From the NCBI GenBank assembly GCA_018907035.1, contig JACCIC010000362.1, forward strand, positions 82,001 through 146,000: DNA of 64,000 nucleotides, in the 5' to 3' direction. Position numbers and translations under genes: made by a program. This DNA is from Sycobia sp. Sy_11 (taxonomy: Eukaryota > Arthropoda > Insecta > Hymenoptera > Epichrysomallidae). Numbering within the stretch: position 1 is the first letter of the stretch; each line of letters opens with the position of its first letter. Of the stretch, positions 1-11,480 are shown one piece after another. Under the pieces are notes generated by a model that was not told the origin of the DNA, made no database searches, and worked only from the letters and a program-made list of their open reading frames with translations.

Positions 1-486
1 GTGCCTGTCGGAGGATTGTGGCCGTTTTTCTCGCAGTGCGCGGCTCAAACGCATCAATTGTCGTCGATAGACCTCGCCTGTGATCCTTTCATTCGGTTTC
101 AGAAGCTCATAGTAAACCATACCTAGCTGGTCCCACCATATACAGAGCATGAGCTTGGCGCCATGAATATTTGGCTTGGCCGTCGATGATGATGCATGGC
201 CGGGTAGTCCCCATGATTTTCTTCGCTTCGGATTATCGTAACGTATCCACTTTCCATCGCCAGTCACGATACGATGCAGAAAACCCTTTCTTTTATGTCG
301 CTGAAGCAGCTGTTCGCAAGTGAAAAAACGCCGTTCGACGTCTCTCAGCTTTAGTTCGTACGGCACCCAATTTCCTTGGGTGCCGTACGAATAAGCTTTG
401 ATTATGACATATGTAACCATTGAATACTCGCACAGTATTGGTGGCGCCATCTCTTACAAAAAACGGGAAAGACTTATTCACACTCC
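1..486 (-). mobile_element. Internally deleted mariner (runs off the left edge)
   Basis: Reading the minus strand, this matches the full-length mariner at 14749-16027 with only a few differences. The 5' terminus (GGAGTGTGAATAAG, positions 473-486) is followed outward by a TA target dinucleotide at 487-488. The first ~100 bp are joined directly to the middle of the transposase (from the WVPYEL region onward), so roughly 430 bp covering the N-terminal helix-turn-helix region are lost. The deletion junction carries a perfect 16-bp inverted repeat (355-370 and 376-391). No functional transposase is possible; the copy could only move in trans. The 3' end lies outside the window. Confidence 0.9.
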
Positions 487-792
487 TAATAGTTATGTAA
501 ATGTTCGCCACTCTCAAATTTATAGAATACGTATTTCACCGATTTTCAATGTGCGCGGCTTTTTCGGTTTGTGAGATATTCATGTGGGAAGTTAAATCAA
601 GCGCTCCTTATAGATCCGACATATTACTTCTACCACTTTCGATTTTCATTTTTATGACAGAAACGAGTTCAGAAACCTAAAAAATCTTAAGGATCCACTT
701 AGTTGTGCTTGATTCATGAAAAGATAAATGACGACTTAGGCACTGTTACATTGCACTTGAGAATTTTGATCTTAATTTTGTGGCAGTTATTA

Positions 793-2124
793 GGTATACA
801 AATGAACTTCCGCCGTTTTGAAAAGATGGCGCCACCGATGAGAGAACATTGAAATTGTCAGCTGTAAAAAGTCGTATAGTATGTGTTGACATTAGGAACC
901 AGTATCACCTTTTCAAACCTATGAATTTTTGCTAGCATCACTTAGTTTTCATTGTGTTAAGATGTCAAGTTTTGAGTCAAGTTAGCGTCATTTACGGTTT
1001 ATTAGTTTTATTAGTTTATTAGTTTTATCAAATTAGCGTCATTTACAGTTAAATTGTTAATTTACTTCTTTCATTTAAAGCAATCTGCAATGAAGCACAT
1101 CGTCTACTCATAGAAGTATATGGTGATGTTAATTTGAGTGAGAGAAGTATCGGGAGGGGTTCCAAAAATTCAAAAGTGGTGATTTTGACGTGGGACACAA
1201 AATACGCAGTGGAAGGCCCAAAGTGTATGGTGACACAAAATTGGAAGCTTTACTGGAGGAACATCCGTACCAAACGCAAGAAGAACTTGCATAGGAGTTA
1301 GAAGTGACTCAGCAAGCTATTTCACAACGTTTCAAAATCCTGGGTGTGGTCCAAAGCAAGGAAATTGAGTTTATTACGAACTGTAGCTAAGAGACGTCGA
1401 GTGTCGCTTATTCATTTGCGAACAATTGCTCAAAAGGCAAAATCGCAAAGGATTTCTACATCGAATCTTGACGGGTGACCAAAAGTGGATTCACTACGAC
1501 CACCTGAAGCGTAGGAAGTCATGGATTAAGCCCAGATTAATACCTCTACTTGGATGGCTAAGTCAAACATTCATGGCAAGAAGCTAATGCTGTGCATTTG
1601 GTGGGATCAGCTTGGGGTAATCAATTACGAACTACTGGAACACAATAAAACCGTCACCGGGGAGCGTTACCAATAACAGCTGATGCAATTGAGCCGAGCA
1701 TTACAGATTAAACGTCCACAATATGCCAAAAGGCACGATAAAGTCATTTTTCAGCATGACAACGTTCGGCCACATATTGCAAAGATTGTAAAGAAAACGT
1801 TAGAAGGACTGAACTTGCGCGTCCTATCCCACCCACCGTATTCACCAGATATTGCTCCTTCAGACTACCACCTAATCTGGTCGATGACTCATGGTCTGGC
1901 TGAGCCGCACGTCACTTCTTATGAGGAATTGAAGAAATTGGTCGATTCGTAAATCGTCTGAAAAGACAAGGAATCTTTAGACGGAGTATCCACTTGTTGC
2001 CCGAAAGATGATCAAAAGTAGCAGAAAGTGATGGACAATATTTTGAATGACATCATTTGTACTTTTTTTTACAAGAAATTCTTATTTCGTTATAAAATAA
2101 CGGCAGAAACTTATTTGGACATCC
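793..2124 (+). mobile_element. Degenerate mariner with its own terminal repeats
   Basis: Imperfect terminal inverted repeats bound this copy: GGTATACAAATGAACTTC at the left and, inverted, GGATGTCCAAATAAG at the right, with TA at 791-792. A transposase relic starts at ATG 961 (MSSFES, like the MSKFEP start of the better copy at 14918) and runs to about 2010. It is broken by stops, frameshifts and a local duplication of AGCGTCATTTAC near 985 and 1035. The clearest part is 1683-1952, with FQHDNVRPH and YSPDIAPSDYHL, the second and third catalytic aspartates of the DD34D mariner transposase. It differs from the 14749 copy in both terminal repeats and sequence, so it is a different, older family. 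Inactive. Confidence 0.85.
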
Positions 2125-2439
2125 AATATTTTCATTCTATGCAGTGTTGTTTTAAAAGCTTTATACGAAGATGAACCAGAAAGGTACCTCCGAGCCTCAC
2201 CTGATTGGTCAGTGCATAGAAAGCACTTCCCCATATCCATACATTCCTTATGGGAATGTCCCTCGTGATCGCTTTGCCAACAGCAATTACGTTTACGTAT
2301 ATAATTATATATTTAAATATAAATATTACTTGTAGAAGAAAAACACACTGAGTTTTTATTAGCCCAAACTAGATCGCAATAATTATATTCACATATATAT
2401 TTATATACATATACATTTATACACAAGGGCGAAAATAAA

Positions 2440-3576
2440 ATTATCTATTATTATCAAGCAATTACGTCTGTCTAATCCAATACAGTCATACTTTATGTGC
2501 CTATTTCCCAAACATTTATGGTATTACTGTACATTTATCCTGGCTGCTATCCAAGATATAACCCATCATTTTAATCCGACCGTTTTTAAGGAGGTCTCTG
2601 GGTTCTTTTATCTCAAATTCACAAACAACTACACTCATTCTCCAAATGTTTGCTTCGAACGGGTAGGTGTTAGTTTTTCATTGCCGTTCCGCGATTTCGC
2701 ATGTCCAACGTCTTTTGCTGTTGTGACACAGTCCAAGCCTAAAAATTCCAGTATCACTCTGAAAGTGAGATCTGTCACTAGTGCAGTATGTCCCACATCG
2801 TCTTGTATAAGTCATTGAAAGGATGTGTTATCGTTCGTTTTTGCCAGATGTACAGGTACTGCGCCGTTGTTGGTCTTTCTAATATTTTTGACCTCTATAT
2901 CCACTTTTTCACCTACGATTCTTATACGTTTGTCCCTCAGTCGGTTTGATCATGAACGCACTTCCTTTCGAATTGAGGTTCGAGCGATCGGATTCACAGT
3001 TTTGGAATTTTCTGTCAAACGTCTCTGTCATTTGTTCTGTCGAAATTGTAATTTCCGTTCCAGTCCTTTTCTGTCTTCTGCGACTAAGACCGTCGTCACC
3101 CAATATTTAGTCTGCGTCGTCCTTCGCTTGGATCTCTGTTCCGGAGTAGGATCCTGACGGTTTTTTTTCCTTTTCTCAGATTTTGCTTCCTCGTATTCCC
3201 TTCGTCTTTTGTCCTCTTCAATCTGCCGGAGCACTCTCCCATGCTTCAGTTCATAGTGTCTGTTTTCCACTGCTTCGTTAATTTCATTTAAGCCATTCTT
3301 AATAACTTGATTAACGTTTTTCTGTAATACCAGCTATTTCCATCCTTTTACTTAGGACTCTGCTTATTGTGTGAAATTGTTCTTACAATTTTATCTCAGC
3401 AGCATCGACAGTTATCGGCGATGTATATGCGTGCGTATATCTTCATTTTCTAATGTACATTCATTGGCACTGCTAACAGTCGCAGATTTTGGCGTGCTAG
3501 AAGAGCCGTGAAGCTCCATTGAATCGACTGAGGCGGTTGCAGGTGACACTTCTGTCTTAAATTTATTAACTTTCAT
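2440..3576 (-). pseudogene. R1-clade LINE ORF1 (gag-like) remnant
   Basis: On the minus strand an ATG at 3576 opens a reading path broken by frameshifts and stops. The N-terminal part is Ser/Thr-rich. The middle is a charged, probably coiled-coil segment (3028-3290, many K/E/R). Then comes a block with VKNIRKTNNGAV and VILEFLGLDCVTTAKDV, which resembles the central region of R1/TRAS-type ORF1 proteins. Near 2460-2500 a zinc-knuckle relic reads YHKCLGNRHIKYDC, keeping CX4HX4C but with the first Cys changed to Tyr. In intact elements this protein coats the retrotransposon RNA. Assignment rests on the knuckle and the flanking blocks; ORF2 is not adjacent. The R1-like ORF2 end at 21.7 kb could be the same or a related family. 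Confidence 0.5.
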
Positions 3577-4110
3577 ATTTTTGAATGTTGTTTATATTTT
3601 TAGTATAATCTCAATATATAATCCATATTAAGTATAATTAATAATAATGTAGTGGTAAGGAGGCTGAATGTTTAGGGCTTTATGGTTGGGCGTCCTGGAT
3701 CTTCTCATTATCTAAGTCCTTCTACAACCCAATGTCCAAGATCATCCCGTGCAACTTGTAGCAGGAACTCACTCATAAGCCATAGGGCACTACTACAAGA
3801 AGCGAGATTTGCGGAGGAGTTTTATCTAGTTTTAAGTCTGTACCCTGCAGGTGGAGGAGCGCAGATAGATAGTCTCCGTCTCCACTATTCATAGGTGTTA
3901 CCCGTTTTACTGTTACCCGTTACCCGTTACTCGGCTCCTCGATACATTCAACAGGCCAACTACGGAAAAAAACTTACAGAGTATAAATTTGTGAGTGATG
4001 AATGGATGAATAGTCGAACGGATAGCATTATTTCCATTCGGAGTTGTTGTACGCGGTTGCTTAATTGTCGCTCTTGCGCGCGCTTATTTCGAAAATCGAT
4101 ACAAGCCCCC
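3577..4110. other. No gene seen; short heptamer tandem near 3900
   Basis: I see no convincing coding sequence. Around 3898-3930 an ACCCGTT-type heptamer repeats three times. The open frame at 3682-3894 has no recognisable motif. Confidence 0.4.
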
Positions 4111-4114
4111 ACAA

Positions 4115-4165
4115 TTATTATTATTATTATTATTATTGTTATTGTTGTTATTGTTATTATTCTCA
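4115..4165. repeat. (ATT)n microsatellite
   Basis: About 17 near-perfect ATT/GTT triplets. It truncates the Tc1-like relic that follows, so the transposase reading frame runs into a poly-Asn artefact on the minus strand. Confidence 0.9.
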
Positions 4166-4199
4166 TTCATTGTTTGGTCTTCTTGAAGATCGACTGATT

Positions 4200-4594
4200 T
4201 ACTATCTTCGTAGGCATTCGGATTTGTCACACGTTTTTCAGTAAACAGAGGCTTCTTCATGGTGTTGCGCCATTTCAGGCAATGAGTATAAAGATGGGTT
4301 CGGATAGTTTCGTAGGATATATCTGAAACTTTTGTCATTAATTTTACTGTTCCTGCGAAAATAGATTCACCATTCTTCCTTCAACCTTTTTGTCCATTTT
4401 TCCTATCGAGCCATGTTCTGGTAAATCATCGATAATTTTAGCCATTTTACATTGCTGTACCGCTTCTGCACAAATACCTTTGAATTTCTCATATATTTAG
4501 GAGCCGCTGATTGTGACATTTTGGGATAGTTAGGGTGGATGCAAAAGAACACAGCCTCATAACACGACGCGAAATTAGGATTCATGGTGTTCAA
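4200..4594 (-). pseudogene. Tc1-like transposase N-terminal remnant
   Basis: Reading from 4594 downward, MNPNFASCYEAVFFCIHPN, then MSQSAAPKYMRNSKVFVQK, then (after damage) ISYETIRTHLYTHCLKWR and KKPLFTEK match the paired-like helix-turn-helix DNA-binding region of Tc1-type transposases, in the right order. The catalytic DDE domain is absent: the copy ends in the ATT microsatellite. Stops and a frameshift separate the two halves. The family assignment comes from the SYETIRxxL and KWR..KKPLxTEK pattern; no terminal repeats were located. Confidence 0.55.
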
Positions 4595-4599
4595 CGTGA

Positions 4600-5100
4600 T
4601 TCTCTTTCAAAGGATCAACCACAACTGAATTTTAGTTGATAATAGATCGGTGACAAAGCTTCTCTCCATTGGCTCGATAAGGAAATAGAGGGAAGTCTTT
4701 CATTACCTGTCTGCAAAGTCTACCACGCTCTTGATTCACTGTCTGCATGTCATGCGCATCCTGAAATACTGATATCATAAACTTGCCGGTCGACTGTTGC
4801 GTCTTTTCCCACTTTGCATTCGGTTCATCGCGTTAAAAACATTCGGCAGACTGTCGCTTGGACACTGGAGTGTGGTGATGGTCACCGTGTTTCATTGATT
4901 TTATTGCTTTTAATCGATTGTGAGTAGGCGACACCCTCTTTGCACGCATTATTCACATATCTAAATTTGAAATAAGAAAATATTAATATTTTAATAGTTT
5001 AGTTTATTAATTCAGTTTTTTTACGTATATATTGCTTATTCGATGTGGTATGTGTGATCTGAATTTAGCGGTGCATTAACGGCTCAAAATTTATTTAAGC
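4600..5100. other. No gene seen
   Basis: Ordinary AT-rich sequence with no recognisable coding, RNA or repeat feature apart from the end of the neighbouring mariner. Confidence 0.4.
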
Positions 5101-5151
5101 AATTTTTTTTTATTTTTCAATATAGTCCCCTCCTAATCTGATACATTTATT

Positions 5152-5812
5152 TTAGCGGTATTCAATCTTTTTTAAACTTTCCAAAAAGTAACTTTTCTCA
5201 AAATCCTCAAAATAATCATTTGTGGCAATCTTAATCTCTTCATTCGATGAAGATCTTTTACCACCAAGTGAAGTTTTCATGTTTGGAAATAGAAAATAAT
5301 CGGACGGTACTAAATCTAGAGAATAAGGTGGGTGAGGAAGTAATTCGTAACGTAATTCTGCTAATTTGACTATTGCTATAGCACGCATGCGAGCTGGTGC
5401 GTTGTCGTGGTGGAAGAGCACTTTTTTCTTCACCAGATAGGGTCGCTTTTCCTTCAGTATGGATTCAAATCTATCCAATAATGAAACATAATACTGTCTG
5501 GTAAGTGTTTTTCCTTTCTGTAGGTAATCGATTAGTATTATACTCCGTGAGTCCCAAAAAACTATGGCCATGACTTTACCGGCTGCTGGAACAGTTGATT
5601 GAAACAACACGGTACCCATCTCACAGATAGTTTTCTCATATTCAAAATTTCATGCAAAATATGAAATACACGTTCAGTCAAAACTGTTACTAATCTCGCG
5701 TATCTTTAATCGACGATCTTCGAGTAGCATATCATGGATTTTATTGGCCATTTCTTGATTAGTCACCTCTTTTGGGGGGCCAGAACGCTCAGCATCACTT
5801 GCATTCATACTA
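5152..5812 (-). pseudogene. Mariner transposase with central deletion
   Basis: The minus strand starts with a diverged N-terminal part (GPPKEV, then MLLEDRRLKIREIS, the second helix-turn-helix), then jumps to an open 155-codon C-terminal part beginning just before GKVMAIVFWDSR. The segment normally holding WVPRLL and the first catalytic Asp is missing. FHHDNAPARM and PSDYFLFPN keep the second and third aspartates at DD34D spacing. The C-terminus (SSSNEEIKIA, YFEDFEKSYFLESLKKIEYR) is nearly full length. This lineage resembles the copy at 47429-48550, not the one at 14749. Without the first Asp it is inactive. Confidence 0.85.
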
Positions 5813-6246
5813 TTCCTATCGTTCTAATATAAAAAAAACTTTTCCCTGTAGAAGTCGATTAATATAAGTATATATATTTTAATCTCTCAAATTAGTAGTC
5901 GCGTACTTATGCATTATCAAAACTGCGAGTGATAGCACGCGATCGTGAAAACTTCACCTACGAATCGCGAGAGTACGTGTTGAATGGAAGAAGGGGGCAA
6001 GGAACGACGAAAGGAGCGAACGCTCCTTCTCCTCCAGCAAACCTCAGAGCAATTGACACATCTCTTCCGATCATCAGCTTAATATATACATCAGCCCCGG
6101 AAGTGTCTCGAGAGGACACCACTCTCCAACTCACTAATACCTTACTGTAGAGTCCCAGCCAAGAGACAACCGACCATTACCAGGCCAGTGCGACGAAGCA
6201 TTTGCGTCCCCTATCGCCTGGGCTGTCAGTCTACAGCGACCACAAG

Positions 6247-6287
6247 TGCGAGGGAGAGAGAGAGAGAGCGAGAGTAGCGTAAGGCCA

Positions 6288-6333
<46 letters not shown>
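6247..6333. repeat. (GA)n microsatellite
   Basis: Two GA tracts separated by a short spacer. A 221-codon antisense open frame over this area is mostly low-complexity Leu/Ser plus the shadow of the gypsy pol relic. Confidence 0.9.
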
Positions 6334-6335
<2 letters not shown>

Positions 6336-6484
6336 AGAGACAGAGGAAGATGAATGGCGAAAACATCATCAACGGCAAGTAGCTTGCTATGCTTCCTTAT
6401 AATAGAGCTTAGAATTTTTCCACTGGCCCACCGCCGCGCTACAGTGCAATAGCACGCCCACTCCATGACTAAAAGGGTCTCTTT

Positions 6485-8115
6485 TAGTACAGACGGATAT
6501 ATTGTGGATGGAAACGACTTGTGCACCGACTCGAAGAACACACGCACAGTGAGTGAATATTCGAAGCCTACCAATTTACGATAGTTACGGTCCTTTCTAG
6601 ACCTGGTCGGGCGGTATACCCCGTTCATACAGGATCTGACAAAGATCAAGCTCACACTTACAAAACTCTTGAAAAAAGCGTAAAATGACACTAGGAACAA
6701 GCTCAGCAGAAAGCTTTCGACAAGGTCTGGATCATGCTGATGAAAGCACCAATACAGGCACATCCTGTACAAAACCAACCATATTTTTTGCAGACTCACG
6801 TTTGTAATTATGTCCTAGGCGCAGTGTTGAGCCAAAACTATCAATGATCACCATTAAAGACCCGACAGGCCGCCTGGCAAGAAAGGCAACCGCACTACAG
6901 GCACACCACATGGAGATCGTCCACGAAAAAGGAGCCTTGCATCACGTACCAGATGACCTCTCAAGTCCTTCTTAAGCTGCGGAATCCCTTATTGCTATCT
7001 TCACCACCATTGGACGCGACAAGTGGTACGATGAGAAAGCTAAAAAGGTTCAAAAACAACCTGAGCGATACAACGATTGGACAGTCAAATATGACCGAAT
7101 TTATAAACGTTGTCCTAACTTACTCACCGAGACAATGGGAAATAGTTAAGAAGAATGCAATCTGGTAGTCCCATTAAATGATCGAGAACGAGTACTCCAC
7201 AAATTTCATAACACACAAACGTCAGGATATTTCAGTATAGAAAAAACAACGTACAAAGGTAGCTAAAATTACTACTAACCAGGTATGAGGTGAGACGATC
7301 ACAAGTACATAAAACATTGCCCGAAGTGTCAGATACACAAAGTATCCTAAAGAGGGACCGGAATCAATCACCACATCGAAGGGCCCTGGACGATCATTGC
7401 AGTAGACATCATAGAACCCTTTCCGGCCAGTAAAGGATATTATAAATTTCTCTTTGTTTTCGAAGACCTTTTTACAAAATATCTAAGATAAATCCACTAA
7501 GAAAATCCAATGGCCGACAATCGCCAAAGGATTGGACGAGCAAATTAATTTTAAATGGGCCCAAAATATATAATAACTGATAATGGAACGGAATTTATCA
7601 ATAGCTCGCTAAAGGGCAGACTGGCAGAATTAGGAATCGTGCACCAATTGATTGCGCCCTATCATGCTCATGCGAATCCAGTTGAACGACTTAATAAGGT
7701 AATTGAGACGATGATCGACATCTTTGTTAAGAACGATCACAAGGACTGGGATCTCTATCTCGCAGAGCTTGCATTTGTGGTCAACACTGCCATGAAAACT
7801 AACAGACAGGTGTTGCCGGTCTTTTTCAATTTCGGTCGTCACCCGGGTGAAATGCTTACGTACCGACACACCCAAAGAATGGCACCACAAATGAAAAGCT
7901 TAATACCAACGGATTGGCTTAACTGGATGAATGATTACCTGTCATACACAACCTGATGAGGGAACATCTGAGCAACGCTAGCCAGAGACGGGTAGAATAG
8001 TATAACAAAATCAGGAGACAGGAAATCTTCAAAATAGATGACATGGTGTGTGGACGCCATCATGTCTTATTCTAAGTTCCAGATAAATTTGCCGCTTATA
8101 TAATTCCGAAATCTG
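6485..8115 (+). pseudogene. Ty3/gypsy pol remnant (RT end, RNase H, integrase)
   Basis: Read in three frames, the order is: end of reverse transcriptase (SEYSKPTNLR, LVGRYTPFIQDLTKI), the RNase H connection (FLQT...NYVLGAVLSQ), the RNase H tail (DPTGRLARKA, KGALHHVPDDLS), the integrase zinc finger (RVLHKFH...KHCPKCQ), and the integrase core. Integrase D1 is in TIIAVDIIEPF, D2 in ITDNGTEF and the Glu in HANPVERLNK, so all three catalytic acids survive. The longest open stretch is 7555-7956. Many stops and frameshifts make it dead. It is older than element D (55.8-60.7 kb). No LTR was found beside it. The C-terminal tail (SNASQRRVE..NK) ends near 8115. Confidence 0.85.
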
Positions 8116-8139
8116 TAGCCCCATTACGACGACTACACC

Positions 8140-8740
8140 TATGCAGGCCATAGAAAGAGACCGAGTTTTACGTCGGCTGACGATGATTGACAAGCCACTT
8201 CGACCAGCGGATATAAATATCCCGTAGATTTGCGGTTCCGAGCACGAAAAGGCGCGGGGATTCACCCCAATCGACGTGACGGCACTGTATGTGCAAGCAA
8301 TTGATGGTTCGCCGACGCACTCGTGCCTGAACCTTGATATGAACGAGATAGCGTGAGCATTAAGACAGCACCACCAGGAGCAAGCAAACCTTAACAATTT
8401 CAGCCCGGACTCGACGCAAGAGGTCGTCGAACACCTTGGAAAGACGGCGAAAAAGAGATTTGTGGACCAATCATTCTTTAGCTCGTTCTCAAAAGAAAAG
8501 CTCAAGATGAGAGCCTTGCCAAAGAGACGGATCTAATTCATAACTATTGCAGAGATATGAGGATCTTGGAGAAAAGATCGAGGTGAACTATACCTTCGAC
8601 AGCGGAGATTTCCATATGACGGGACCGTTCGAGGCATTCGGTCAGAAGTTGATAGTTCGTCGGAATCCGAAAGACGCGAACTCATATATGTTCGGACTGC
8701 ATATCCGATCTGTAAGCATGTAGGTCAATACAACCGAGGA
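8140..8740 (+). pseudogene. Unidentified coding remnant between pol and gag pieces
   Basis: A mostly open frame from 8140 to about 8508 has two in-frame stops and reads MQAIERDRVLRRLTMIDKPL and, later, RGFTPIDVTALYVQAIDG. A further piece at about 8570-8710 has EKIEVNYTFDSGDFHM. I do not recognise either. Position and codon texture suggest they belong to the same LTR-element family as the following zinc-knuckle ORF. They could be the N-terminal part of gag or a separate ORF. Confidence 0.3.
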
Positions 8741-8758
8741 CATCGATGTCCGTTTTTA

Positions 8759-9250
8759 TTGCAGCGATCTTTACACCTTCATGCGTTCACGACACAAAAG
8801 TCTGGAGATGGAACACTTGCTTATAGATGCAGGGTGGTCATGACACACAGAAGTATGAGACCAGCACCAACAGAGGCGAACGGTTTCGCCGCTAACAAAG
8901 CAACGCCATCAAACGGCTGCTGCAACTGCGGCACGAAGGGGCATCGTTATGCTGCCTGTCCACACCCTCGGAACAAAAAGTTCTACTACAGGTGTGGCAG
9001 AGTGACCCACGATATAGACACCTGCTCATCTTGTCCGGAGCGATCGACCCTTGCTGTATCGTCTTGCAAGGGGGAGAACGACTGCGGGGCGCAATCAGAG
9101 CAGAAGGCGAAGATGCTACACCAGGTCTCCACGCAAAGTTTGGCAGAGAGAGAAGAGGTGCAACAGAGAGACGAGAGCCTCAAAGTGGTGCAGTCAGTAC
9201 AGGAAGTCACAGGCACAGTAGGAAAATCTAAACTTATCTCTCAAAGGTAA
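8759..9250 (+). pseudogene. Gag-type zinc-knuckle protein (LTR retrotransposon)
   Basis: Open for 163 codons. It has a classic knuckle, CCNCGTKGHRYAAC (CX2CX4HX4C), directly followed by a second, FYYRCGRVTHDIDTC, whose first Cys is Tyr. The same double arrangement and linker occur in the gag of element AB (CWTCKKTGHWADRC, then FCYQCGRDAYDVLSC), including the following PERSTLAVSSCKGE / PRRYTPDVSSWKGE stretch. It is therefore the 3' end of a gag from a related LTR family. Knuckles bind the genomic RNA of the element. The tail is Gln/Glu-rich. It lies downstream of a pol relic, the reverse of normal order, so these are probably pieces of different copies. Confidence 0.6.
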
Positions 9251-9272
9251 GCTTCCTCGGAAACTCGACAAA

Positions 9273-9722
9273 TCAAAGGTCACATCCAAGTACGATTCCA
9301 TTACTCGCCGCATCGCCGTCCTGAGTTTCCCTCCATCCATCAGTATGTAACCGGAAGCATTCTTTTTCTCTGATTCCGACAATGCTTCCGACATCCGGCA
9401 TACATGCTGGAGACCTCATACATGTCGTCTTCGTTGTTACAGAAGGTATAGGTAGCCACCTTTCCCGCATTCGTACTCAGTAGTGTTGAGTATTTCCTTC
9501 CTCTTTCTCTTTTTTTCGCGACTACCCTTTGGTGGCATATCTTCGGATGGAATTAGAGTTTTTCTCAGGCGGCGTAACTTAGCACGCATATCTATCACCA
9601 TTGTCAGTGGTCCTTTTTGCCCTTTAGTATTCGTATCTTTGACAGAAGCAGCTCGTCATAAGGCGTCAATAAGTGTACCAGTTATAGCTCCGCCCAGTCT
9701 TGCCCTGATGGGCTTTCATTGA
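9273..9722 (-). other. Unidentified coding-like stretch
   Basis: The minus strand reads ARLGGAITGTLIDAL, a basic segment (GSREKKRKRKEIL) and, after a shift, SEALSESEKKNASGYI. Composition looks like protein, with one stop and at least one frameshift. No family recognised; a LINE or LTR gag-like origin is possible. Confidence 0.2.
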
Positions 9723-10084
9723 CCTTATGTCCCTCGAGTGTTTCGATAGAGGTGTTTCGACGAATAACACCCCTGTAGAATACGCATATACCGCTCCTAG
9801 CGTCTCATATTACAACCCCTTTTTCTGATGTCTAAAAAATCAATTTCTCAATAGCATATTATTCGGAAACCAATCGATAACAGAAAAATAAGAACAAAAA
9901 TCTCCTCAGTATCAGTTCCAATATTAATTTCTTGAAATGAAATTCACTAATATAGAATAGAATGTATGGAATTTTCATAGGACACGGTATATAATAATGG
10001 TATATATTTGGAGGCGAACTCAGTTTCCGACATGTTTTTACGGAAAAAGGACATTTATGATGGAAAATATATACACATTAGCTT

Positions 10085-10690
10085 AATCAAAATATTTTCC
10101 GTCATTTTCTACTACCTTTTCCCATTTTCTGCCAATATGGTGATAGCGTGATGAAAGAACGAAATGCTTTAATCATTTTTAGGTTTCGAGGCAATCTGAA
10201 CAGCCATAAATTCTCAAGCTTCTTGAACATATCGGAAGTGCGTATCACCGAGGTCATGCTACATCAATCTGAATAGGTCTGGTGATTACGCTGGGTGCGG
10301 CAACACTTTCCATTCGAGCTCCAACAGGGTGTTTTTGACGGCTTTCACAACATGTGGCCAAGCGTTGTCATGCAAGAGAATCCCTTTCCGCATATTGCTC
10401 GCGAATGCTGATCTATGTTCGATCAATTTCTGTTAGAGATCATTGAGTTGGCATTTGCGTACCTCGGTAGTGACGGTTTCATTTGGTTTTAGCAGCTCGT
10501 AGTGTAGCACATCCTGTTGGTTCCACCAAATGTATAGCAATACCTTTTGGCCGTAGGTGATCCGTTTTGGTGTTGATGTGGACGGTTGTCCAGGGTCCAC
10601 CCATGACTTTTTGCACTAAGAATTGTCACAGTAGATCCACTTTTCATCACTAGTCACAATACACCACAGAAAATCCTTCTTTTTTGCCAG
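10085..10690 (-). pseudogene. Mariner transposase remnant, C-terminal two thirds
   Basis: From 10690 downward the minus strand reads WCIVTSDEKWIYCDNS (first catalytic Asp region), KKSWVDPGQPSTS, IWWNQQDVLHYELLKPNETV, LLHDNAWPHVVKAVKNTL (second Asp) and VLPHPA.SPDL. Several stops and one shift follow before the C-terminus (ITILAENGKR). The N-terminal DNA-binding half is absent. Close in type to the 793-2124 and 14749-16027 copies but clearly diverged. Confidence 0.8.
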
Positions 10691-10829
10691 GCAGAAAAAG
10701 ACAGTGTGATGTTGTATCAATGCATAATTGCACTTTCGGTCAAATCGTATGGTTTAAGAATGAATTGTATTTTTTAGAATGGATTGTATTTTTGGGCTAA
10801 ATTGTACTTTTACATCATATCATATCATA

Positions 10830-11480
10830 TACAAGATATTCATATCATACCAATTTATAAGATAAAGCGTGTTTTTGTTTGTACACGATAAACAAAAAAC
10901 TACTGAACCGATTGCTTTGAAATTTGATATATAGATTCTATATTATTGTCGAAAGGACGTAGACTATGTTTTTTATTGAAAAAAATTTTGCTTTCATCAA
11001 TAAATTGAGTGAACGGTCTTAGCAGTTAGTTTCACCAGCGGCTAGTAGGTGACGCCTTGAATCACGAATATCAACTCAAAGTAGTCCGCTTAAACTATTA
11101 ATACCAGTCCAGCTCAGTTGAATAGTCATATCCAACTTTGCAATTCATATTCTAAAGAAGATGTGATTTTAGTCAGTATTACCCTTTTTGTTCTTCAGGT
11201 TAATCAGACACTACTCCACACCTTATGGACATCTTTTGATTTTTGTCAATTTTATGTTCAATTACGTGGAAAAATCTCTCTCTCTCACTCCCTCTCTCTT
11301 TCTCCGTGTTCTCTTATAAAATGGCTGTTGATGCCAAATCAAAACGAACATAATTTGTCACGATAAATTATGTTTTTGTTTTTATACTTTATATTAACTT
11401 CAGAAGTGACTTTTTTTTTATTGAATATTTAATTTAATATTTTAAGATTGAATAAAAGAACTGACGGTAAAATATGGTTC
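10830..11480 (+). repeat. Dispersed non-coding repeat, copy 1
   Basis: This shares most of its length with the inverse of 37940-38590. Matching blocks include the ACTGAACCGATTG-type stretch, the TAGTCCGCTTAAA block, and the TTGTCACGATAAATTATG end. The left end carries (CATAT)n, as the other copy carries (ATATG)n. It contains a CT-rich patch where copy 2 has a long (GA)n. No coding potential; perhaps a non-autonomous DNA element. Superfamily not identified. Confidence 0.75.

Noticed and set aside
4084..4338. Protein with poly-Asn tail
   Set aside because: The Asn run is the ATT microsatellite; only the upstream Tc1-like part is meaningful.
6134..6799. 221-codon minus-strand open frame
   Set aside because: One end is low-complexity Ser/Leu from the GA repeat; the rest is the antisense of gypsy pol relics that read better on the plus strand.
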